Assembly: GCA_964639175.1 (NCBI GenBank)
Contig: CAZXCE010000200.1
Span: 1 to 13,080 of the forward strand
Length of the DNA stretch: 13,080 nucleotides
Direction of reading: 5' to 3'
Source of the DNA: JACQXX01 sp964639175
Lineage (GTDB): Bacteria; Acidobacteriota; Blastocatellia; Chloracidobacteriales; Chloracidobacteriaceae
A model generated the notes under the pieces. The model saw nothing but the letters and a program-made list of their open reading frames with translations. It was not told the origin of the DNA and searched no databases. The number at the start of each line of letters is the position of its first letter. The stretch's first letter is position 1. The position numbers and the translations under genes were made by a program. Below are positions 7,842 to 13,080 of this stretch, piece by piece.

Positions 7842-7993
7842 CATCTGGTAAACCATTCGTTTAGATTGAGGAAAAACAGGTGCGATAGAAGAGACCTGAA
7901 ACTGGCAGCCAAACAAGACAATGCTGTAACATACTGATTGAAAATAAGTTGATAGATATTTATGGGCTGGGGCCAGAACATTTGATAGTTTAC

Positions 7994-8008
7994 ATGTGAG
8001 TATCACAT
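7994..8008. promoter_or_regulatory. Palindrome upstream of the OB-fold/flotillin operon
   Basis: ATGTGA-GTA-TCACAT is a perfect 15-base inverted repeat about 120 bases before the OB-fold gene, in the 284-base space after the DUF389 gene. The half-sites look like those of CRP/FNR regulators, but the centre is 3 bases instead of the usual 6, so the binding protein is unknown. TTGTTA (8008-8013) and TAATAA (8029-8034) follow with a 15-base spacer. They could be a weak promoter overlapping the palindrome's right end. Confidence 0.35.
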
Positions 8009-8097
8009 TGTTACCTGAATAGAACTGGTAATAAAAAGCAAAAAAGAGTCATTTCCTGTAATTCGTGGTTTGCGGTTTGCCCGTTATCGTCAGCACC

Positions 8098-8119
8098 CGT
8101 GGTGACCCACGCTGAGAGG
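8098..8119 (+). promoter_or_regulatory. Ribosome binding site with a small hairpin just before it (OB-fold gene)
   Basis: GAGAGG at 8114-8119 lies 6 bases before the ATG at 8126 and fixes the start. Immediately ahead, CGTGG-TGAC-CCACG (8098-8111) can fold into a 5-base-pair hairpin. It leaves the ribosome binding site open, so it may mark the end of the leader or stabilise it; a regulatory role is only a possibility. Confidence 0.45.
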
Positions 8120-8125
8120 TAATCT

Positions 8126-8926
8126 ATGACAGAGTTTCTGGATGCGGTGATGGCCTATCCAACCGTGATCTTCAGTGCGCTTTTGTCGGTGGTTTGTCTC
8201 TACTGGCTGTTTGTAATTGTTGGAGCCATTGGGATTGATGTCCTTGACCTGGAAGTTGATGCTGACGTTGATGTTGACGTGGACGTTGATGTGGATGTGG
8301 ACGTGGACGTTGATGCCGGAGATATTGACGGTCCAGATGGCGATGGCCACGAATTTCTGAATGATCTGCTCAATTTTTTGGGGATCGGAACAATTCCACT
8401 GACGATTTCACTCAGTGTCTTTCTGCTTCTGGCCTGGACCGTGTCACTTCTCGCCCAGCCGATACCGCACATCCTCACCCGGTGGGGAATCCCTGGGTGG
8501 TTTTCCGGGACCGGGATTGGGCTGGCTGCGTTGGTGATTGCCGGACTGGTGGGCGGGGCCGTGTTGCGTCCGTTTCGAAAATTCTTTAAAGCCCATCTGG
8601 CGCAGGAAAATACTTCGCTGATTGGGAAACTCTGTACTGTGACCACGCTCCGGGTGGATGCAAAGTTTGGTCAGGCTGAAGTTGATGCTTCGGGTGGAGT
8701 TCTCATTCAGGTTCGCTGCACCGAAGAGAACCAGCTTTCACGCGGTTCGCGGGCCCTCATCATTGATTATTGTGCAAAAGACGAAGTGTTTCACATCTCT
8801 CCACTCGATGGTGCGCTGGCAAACGTGGTGAATGATGCGGGCACGTCAAGATATCACTCATCTGAAGGTTCGTCAGGGCCGGAAGCTTCTGCCGGACGGA
8901 CTCGACAAAAGAAGGAGGCCCAATGA
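8126..8926 (+). CDS. YqiJ-like membrane OB-fold protein with Val-Asp repeat
   Basis: This is a 266-residue protein resembling YqiJ of the yqiJ-yqiK pair. A hydrophobic helix at about 13-38 is followed by an acidic loop (39-77), two further membrane segments (about 89-110 and 128-147), and an NfeD/YqiJ-type OB-fold domain at about 162-226. The OB region has L-I-G-K-L-C-T-V, then G-Q-A-E-V-D, then strands I-Q-V-R and A-L-I-I-D-Y. The C-terminal tail (230-266) is polar and probably disordered. The acidic loop contains an unbroken alternation of Val and Asp from D47 to D63. It is followed by D-I-D-G-P-D-G-D-G-H-E, which hints at divalent-cation binding. OB-fold partners of flotillins are thought to bind the flotillin at the membrane. 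The stop codon overlaps the flotillin start (ATGA), so the two proteins are almost certainly made together. Confidence 0.85.
   Translation: MTEFLDAVMAYPTVIFSALLSVVCLYWLFVIVGAIGIDVLDLEVDADVDVDVDVDVDVDVDVDAGDIDGPDGDGHEFLNDLLNFLGIGTIPLTISLSVFLLLAWTVSLLAQPIPHILTRWGIPGWFSGTGIGLAALVIAGLVGGAVLRPFRKFFKAHLAQENTSLIGKLCTVTTLRVDAKFGQAEVDASGGVLIQVRCTEENQLSRGSRALIIDYCAKDEVFHISPLDGALANVVNDAGTSRYHSSEGSSGPEASAGRTRQKKEAQ
8255..8314 (+). repeat. In-frame hexanucleotide repeat encoding (Val-Asp)n
   Basis: This is a run of GTK-GAY codon pairs giving V-D-A-D and then uninterrupted D-V alternation to D63 of the OB-fold protein (10 Asp between residues 45 and 63). Third positions vary between C, T and G, so it is not a fresh perfect DNA expansion; the protein pattern appears to be maintained. 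The copy number may still vary between strains, because each 6-base unit keeps the frame. Confidence 0.85.
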
Positions 8927-10986
8927 GTCCCATTATTGTGTTTGCCGTCGTTGGAATTTTGGCATTGATTATCCTCGGCGCCGTAACGCTCTTTGCCAAG
9001 TTTTATGTCAAGGTTGAGCAGGGCAAGGCGCTCATCGTCAACAAAATGCGGCCTGAACCGGAAGTGACCTTCACTGGGATGATCGTCATGCCAATTTTCC
9101 ACAAGTCGGAAATTATGGATATTTCAGTGAAGACGATTGAAATTGACCGGCGTGGCAAGGAAGGGTTGATTTGTCGAGACAACATCCGGGCTGACATCAA
9201 AGTGACCTTCTTTGTGCGGGTCAATAAAACTCGTGACGACGTGGTCAAAGTTGCTCAGTCCATTGGCTGTGCGCGGGCTTCGGATCCAAAAACACTCGAA
9301 GAACTCTTTAGCGCCAAGTTTTCCGAAGCCCTCAAAACCGTCGGGAAACAACTGGATTTTGTGGATCTCTATACCAAGCGTGATGAATTCCGGGATCGAA
9401 TTGTCGAAGTCATTGGTCGTGATTTGAATGGCTATGTCCTCGAAGATGCCGCGATTGACTATCTGGAACAAACACCACTCAACTCGCTCGATAGCCACAA
9501 TATCCTCGATGCGCAGGGAATTCGAAAAATCACCGAACTGACCACGATTGAGCATATTCGAACCAACGAATATACCAACAATGGCAAAAAACAGATTAAG
9601 AAGCAGGATGTTGAAGCCGCTGAGGCAATTCTGGAACTTGAACGCCAGCAGGCGGATGCCACCGCCAAGCAAAAGCGCGAAATCGAAACCGTGATTGCTC
9701 GGGAACAGGCTGAAATTCAAAAGGTTCAGGCCGAAGAACGACTCAAATCGGAACTGGCCCGGATCAAATCTGAAGAAGAAATTGCCATCAACGAACAAAA
9801 CAAACAGCGCCAGGTCGAAGTTGCGCAAAAGAACCGTGAGCGGGTGGTTGTGGTCGAAACTGAACGCGTCAAACGCGAGCAGGCTGTCGAAGCCATTGCC
9901 CGTGAGCGGGAAGTGGAACTACAGCGCATTGCCAAGGAAAAAGACCTTGAAGAACAGCGCAAGGCCATTGCCGAAGTTACCTGTGAGCGCATTGCGGTTG
10001 ATAAAACTGTGGCCGAACAAGAAGAAGTCATCAAAGCGCTGCGGGTGGTCGAAGAGGCAAAACGCATCCGGGAAGCCGCCGTGATTACCGCCGAAGGTGA
10101 AGCCCAGGAAAAATTGATCAAAGACCTCAAGGCGGCGGAAGGCGCGGAAATGGCGTCGAAATTCAAAGTAAAAGAAAAACTTGCCTTTGCCGAAGCTGAA
10201 TATGAAATTGCTGACAAACAGGCCAAGGCCCGACTTCGAATGGCTGAAGGGGTTCAGGCCGAAGCCGCCGCAGTTGGTCTGGCCCAGGTCAAGGTGAAAG
10301 ATGCCGAAGCCCAGGTTCTGGAAAAATATGGCCTGGCCGAAGCCAAAGTGATGCGTGAAAAAGGTGCGGCTGAAGCCCAGGTGATTCGAGACAAGGGCAC
10401 CACCGAAGCCGAAGTCAAGCTTGGAATTGGCACGACCGAAGCCCAAAACTTGCGCAACAAAGGGTTGGCCGAAGCCGAAGTCACCCGCCAGCGGTTTGAA
10501 TCGGAAGCCGCCGGGATTTCCCAAAAAGCCGAGGCCATGAAGATCCTCGACGAAGCCAGCCGGATCCACGAAGAATTCCGACTGCGGCTTGAAAATGAAC
10601 GCATCCTTGAGCTTCAAGCGTTGCAGGCCCAACAGGCGATTGCCGAAGCCCAGGCCAAAGTCCTGGCCGCCGCGCTCCAAAACGCCAAAATTGACATTGT
10701 GGGTGGTGATGCCTTGTTTTCACAGCGAATCTTGAACGGCATCACGCTTGGGAAAACGATTGACGGTGTGGTGAATCGGAGCGAAACCGCTCAGGGGCTG
10801 GTGAGTTCGGTCCAAACAATGCTTGAAAACGAGCGAGGTCTGCCGGTCAACCTCAAAGACTTGACGCTGGCAGGAATATTGACCTACCTGCTGTCAAATG
10901 GAATTGACGACGGCAAGAAAGCCCGGCTTCAGGAGTTGCTTGAGGCCGCCAGGGACCTGGGCGTTGATAATTTGAAAGTTGGGTAA
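8923..10986 (+). CDS. YqiK-like flotillin (SPFH/band 7 membrane scaffold protein)
   Basis: This is a 687-residue protein. The start is clear: AAGGAGG at 8912-8918 lies 4 bases before the ATG, which overlaps the upstream stop by 4 bases. An N-terminal membrane anchor (about 3-26) is followed by an SPFH/band 7 domain (about 28-205; V-E-Q-G-K-A-L-I-V, then a central I-R-A-D-I-K-V-T-F-F-V-R-V strand). A very long charged coiled coil runs at about 225-585, and a flotillin-type C-terminal region at about 587-687 (K-I-D-I-V-G-G-D, then hydrophobic helices). Flotillins oligomerise into large membrane-bound cages or rafts that organise membrane microdomains. The coiled coil contains six tandem 11-residue units at 460-525. 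The length and the E-A-M-K-I-L-D-E...H-E-E-F-R-L-R-L block (537-556) match the flotillins I recall beside DUF3686 ATPases. The product is probably anchored by its N-terminus, with the bulk facing one side of the membrane. Confidence 0.92.
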   Translation: MSPIIVFAVVGILALIILGAVTLFAKFYVKVEQGKALIVNKMRPEPEVTFTGMIVMPIFHKSEIMDISVKTIEIDRRGKEGLICRDNIRADIKVTFFVRVNKTRDDVVKVAQSIGCARASDPKTLEELFSAKFSEALKTVGKQLDFVDLYTKRDEFRDRIVEVIGRDLNGYVLEDAAIDYLEQTPLNSLDSHNILDAQGIRKITELTTIEHIRTNEYTNNGKKQIKKQDVEAAEAILELERQQADATAKQKREIETVIAREQAEIQKVQAEERLKSELARIKSEEEIAINEQNKQRQVEVAQKNRERVVVVETERVKREQAVEAIAREREVELQRIAKEKDLEEQRKAIAEVTCERIAVDKTVAEQEEVIKALRVVEEAKRIREAAVITAEGEAQEKLIKDLKAAEGAEMASKFKVKEKLAFAEAEYEIADKQAKARLRMAEGVQAEAAAVGLAQVKVKDAEAQVLEKYGLAEAKVMREKGAAEAQVIRDKGTTEAEVKLGIGTTEAQNLRNKGLAEAEVTRQRFESEAAGISQKAEAMKILDEASRIHEEFRLRLENERILELQALQAQQAIAEAQAKVLAAALQNAKIDIVGGDALFSQRILNGITLGKTIDGVVNRSETAQGLVSSVQTMLENERGLPVNLKDLTLAGILTYLLSNGIDDGKKARLQELLEAARDLGVDNLKVG
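10300..10497 (+). repeat. Six tandem 11-residue (hendecad) repeats within the flotillin coiled coil
   Basis: Residues 460-525 break exactly into six 11-residue units: DAEAQVLEKYG, LAEAKVMREKG, AAEAQVIRDKG, TTEAEVKLGIG, TTEAQNLRNKG and LAEAEVTRQRF. The shared pattern is x-x-E-A-x-h-x-x-x-x-G, where h is usually hydrophobic. An 11-residue period describes a nearly straight or right-handed coiled coil. The regular glycine at the unit end is unusual for a rigid helix and may mark bends or tight packing between subunits. Confidence 0.8.
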
Positions 10987-11158
10987 AAACAGGGTTCCGG
11001 GTTCCGGGTTCCGGAAAAAGACAAAGGGACGAAAAGGACCAAAGGGACGAAAAGGACTTAAATTCGAAAACCCAGAAGTACAAGTGCAGATCCCTGTTTT
11101 CCAAACCCTGAACCCTGAACCCTGAACCCTGTTTTCCAAACCCGGAACCCAAAGACCT
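10987..11158. repeat. Cluster of short tandem and inverted repeats between flotillin and ATPase genes
   Basis: Three tandem arrays lie in 172 bases. GGGTTCC occurs 3 times at 10992-11012. The 18-base unit CAAAGGGACGAAAAGGAC occurs twice, exactly, at 11022-11057. AACCCTG occurs 4 times at 11104-11131. The 17-base CCCTGTTTTCCAAACCC occurs exactly at 11092-11108 and 11127-11143. The left GGGTTCCGGG units are the reverse complement of CCCGGAACCC at 11141-11150, so the ends can pair across the spacer. No coding frame is credible here. No strong Shine-Dalgarno precedes the ATPase start at its right end. Confidence 0.85.
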
Positions 11159-13080
11159 ATGACCACACCACACATTCCTCAACCCACAAGTGGCCAGGAA
11201 ATTGATCGCGGCACATACGAGGTCATTCGCGACCGGTTGCTGGCTCAGGCAAAAACACTGGCTGAAAAAACCAACGCCCTTAATCAGCGGCGACTGGACT
11301 TATTCGGTAGTTCAGAGCTGGCCATCATCGGCAGCGAACGCATTCGTACTGTTCACAATTGCATTCCGCGCGACATCATCAACGCCGGGCGGTATATGCT
11401 CTTTGGTTACAACGTCTTTATTGGGTTAAAGACGGAAACCAAAGTCGAAGATGTGTTTAGTCTGCACTGGCTTGAAAAGACGGAAACCGGTTTTGCCTTT
11501 CAGCCCGTTCCGCCGGGGTCGGATGAAGATTTCCTGAGTCACCCACAGTTTGTGAAAGACTTTCAGGAACTCTATCGCTATTACAAAGAAGCCAGATTGC
11601 TACAACTTCGGGTCGTCGAAGGCAAAATCCTGGCCATTTTCCAAACCGGGGCATTGCTTAAAGACATCAAGGTTTTTCGCTGGGCGGTTGATCCGAAAGG
11701 AAAAGTGACGTACCTCGATAATCGCGGTGAGCGAGACCACGTCTACCCGCCGTCTCACGACTTTGTGTGGACCCAAACCACTCGTGAAGATCAGGTTGGC
11801 GGGAAATTTCCGCATATTTCAATTCTGGATCAGGTGTTTGTCGAAACCATCGGCGGTAACCTGACCATCAAAATCGAAGACAACACCGAATCTGGCGCCG
11901 GCATTTATGAAGAACCGGTCGAAGACCCGCGCCAGTCGCTTGATGATGCCGAGGTGTATTTTGCCAAACTGGGCGGGTTGATTCTGCTCAAAATCCTGCC
12001 GTTTCGTGAAAAACACTACCGCTATTTTGTCTTTAATCTCCGAACCAAAACCGTGGCCCGCATTGACGCGATTGGCCAGGCCTGTGTCCAGCTTCCAGAA
12101 GATCACGGCATCATTTTCCCCGGCGGCTATTACCTGCAATCCGGCGAATATAAAACCTATGGTGAAAGCACCGGGATGGAATACAAGCGAATGGTGCGGT
12201 CACCCAATGGCGAGGATGTGCTCTATATTTTCCATCGTCGGGATGAAGGCCGGAATGTTTTACTGCCCTACAACAAGATTCGCAAAGAAGTCGCGCTGCC
12301 GATTGATTGTCACGGGTACAGCAAGTTTGATGATGGCCGACTGGTGGTGCTCAAGGCGCCAGCCGAACCCACTCGCGTCCATCCGATGCAAATCTGGCAG
12401 ACGCCCTTTACCAGTGACGAATATGCGGCGGCGGCACCGTCAACCGGAACATTTCTGGAAAGCATCGGGAACGCTGAACTGGTGCGCGGCATTTCCGATG
12501 CACTCAGCATTCAAAAGTTAATTATCGAGCAAACTCCCACCACCCAGGTTTATGAAGATCTGATTGCTACGGTCAATCGAACGCTGGACAGCTATTTCTG
12601 GCTTGATACTGACCATGCGGGCAATATTGGTGCCCTCCTGACCGAGATTCGAGCAACGGCAGAGTTGATCGTTGATGAGTTTGAAAAGGTTGAGGAGTTA
12701 CGTAAACAGGCTGCCGAGGCAACCGAAAAAGCCACCGCCGGGTTGCGGGAACTGATTGGTTCGCTGAGACTGACCAACTGGACAACCCTGGAGGCCTATG
12801 TCACGGCGCTGACGCAATTGCGTGGACAACGCGGGCATTTAATTTCACTTCGGGAAGTTCGCTACATTGATTTGTCCCAGTTGGAAAAGCTAGAGCACGA
12901 GGTTATCGCACAGTTTGACCGGGTCAGTTCCAAAGCGGTTGAATTTTTGAGAGGTGACAAGGCGCTTCAGCCCTATCACGTCAAAATTGCCAAACTGGTG
13001 GCCGATGCGGAACCGGTGACGACTGTCCTTGGAATCAATCCTCATCGGGCCACGGTTGGAAAAATCGGGGCCGAACTCGA
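11159..13080 (+). CDS. DUF3686 'DNA repair ATPase'-type protein, N-terminal 640 residues (runs off right edge)
   Basis: I translated this by hand; the frame is open from the ATG at 11159 to the window end without a stop. Residues about 17-480 match the N-terminal DUF3686 region as I know it: G-T-Y-E-V-I-R-D-R-L (18-27), L-N-x-R-R-L-x-L-F-G-S (41-51), then E-R-I-R-T (60-64), N-C-I-P-R-D-I (67-73), L-F-G-Y-N-V-F-I-G-L-K (81-91) and V-F-S-L-H (99-103). A helical, coiled-coil-like part follows (495-600), with L-R-G-Q-R-G-H-L-I-S-L-R-E-V-R-Y-I-D at 554-571. Family members are about 1600-1700 residues and usually have a C-terminal AAA+ ATPase domain, which lies outside this window; no Walker motif is visible here. 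The 'DNA repair' name is inherited and not demonstrated. Placement after an OB-fold protein and a flotillin suggests membrane-scaffold work. No clear Shine-Dalgarno precedes the ATG. No downstream start looks better, because conserved sequence begins by residue 18. Confidence 0.85.
   Translation, partial: MTTPHIPQPTSGQEIDRGTYEVIRDRLLAQAKTLAEKTNALNQRRLDLFGSSELAIIGSERIRTVHNCIPRDIINAGRYMLFGYNVFIGLKTETKVEDVFSLHWLEKTETGFAFQPVPPGSDEDFLSHPQFVKDFQELYRYYKEARLLQLRVVEGKILAIFQTGALLKDIKVFRWAVDPKGKVTYLDNRGERDHVYPPSHDFVWTQTTREDQVGGKFPHISILDQVFVETIGGNLTIKIEDNTESGAGIYEEPVEDPRQSLDDAEVYFAKLGGLILLKILPFREKHYRYFVFNLRTKTVARIDAIGQACVQLPEDHGIIFPGGYYLQSGEYKTYGESTGMEYKRMVRSPNGEDVLYIFHRRDEGRNVLLPYNKIRKEVALPIDCHGYSKFDDGRLVVLKAPAEPTRVHPMQIWQTPFTSDEYAAAAPSTGTFLESIGNAELVRGISDALSIQKLIIEQTPTTQVYEDLIATVNRTLDSYFWLDTDHAGNIGALLTEIRATAELIVDEFEKVEELRKQAAEATEKATAGLRELIGSLRLTNWTTLEAYVTALTQLRGQRGHLISLREVRYIDLSQLEKLEHEVIAQFDRVSSKAVEFLRGDKALQPYHVKIAKLVADAEPVTTVLGINPHRATVGKIGAEL

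Noticed and set aside
7994..8008. A CRP/FNR binding site
   Set aside because: The half-sites TGTGA and TCACA are separated by 3 bases where CRP sites need 6, so I call only an unassigned palindrome.
4648..8008. The two palindromes (4648-4664 and 7994-8008) as sites for the same regulator
   Set aside because: They share GTGATACT in opposite orientation, but their symmetry centres fall on different bases of that string, so the match looks accidental.
8200..8646. Minus-strand frame with a Ser-Thr repeat opposite the Val-Asp repeat
   Set aside because: The repeat is only the complement of the Val-Asp codons of the OB-fold gene, which has a good start and coupling to the flotillin.
9124..9828. 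Minus-strand frame of 234 codons opposite the flotillin gene
   Set aside because: It is a mirror frame of a highly regular, charged coding sequence; its Phe- and Leu-rich product is what the complement of Lys/Glu codons gives.
9919..10680. Minus-strand frame of 253 codons rich in Gly and Phe opposite the flotillin coiled coil
   Set aside because: Its apparent G-F-G-F repeats are the complement of the Glu-Ala and Lys codon repeats of the flotillin; no ribosome binding site or neighbour supports it.
10987..11158. A CRISPR array or a telomere
   Set aside because: The units are 7 and 18 bases, directly tandem and without spacers, and no cas genes are present; the position is internal between two genes.

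Overview
The window is a bacterial chromosomal segment of moderate GC content. It carries envelope and membrane genes and no RNA genes, phage genes or transposase. Several features suggest an Acidobacteriota-like soil or environmental bacterium, possibly Blastocatellia: the short intergenic repeats built from GGATGA, TTCAGCCC, AACCCTG and GGGTTCC units, the secreted NHL/Ig-like protein, the GT-C membrane protein, and the OB-fold/flotillin/DUF3686 set. This placement is an impression from style and gene content, not a phylogenetic result.

Left part, all on the minus strand (1-4581). A secreted protein with an Ig-like (BIG2) domain and at least three NHL repeats runs off the left edge; it starts at a GTG behind a clear GGAGG. 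After a 454-base gene-free stretch comes a 638-residue polytopic GT-C-type glycosyltransferase-like protein. Immediately upstream of it, and probably co-transcribed, is a 65-residue two-helix membrane protein. A repeat-rich spacer (3660-3885) separates these from a TetR-family regulator.

Middle (4581-7841). The TetR gene is divergent from a CPA2-type cation/proton antiporter. The space between them holds a perfect 17-base palindrome (4648-4664) and face-to-face promoter candidates, so the regulator probably controls itself and the antiporter. The antiporter is followed on the plus strand by a DUF389 membrane protein with an unusually long soluble C-terminal half.

Right part (8126-13080). Three plus-strand genes form the most interesting block: a YqiJ-like membrane OB-fold protein with a Val-Asp repeat, a 687-residue YqiK-like flotillin overlapping it by 4 bases, and the first 640 residues of a large DUF3686 'DNA repair ATPase'-type protein that continues past the right edge. 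The first two are clearly translationally coupled. The third is separated by 172 bases packed with short tandem and inverted repeats. The likely reading is a membrane microdomain module: an OB-fold partner, a flotillin scaffold and a large (probably AAA+) ATPase. Its cellular job is not established from this sequence. With the antiporter and the DUF389 protein, the whole region looks devoted to ion and envelope homeostasis.
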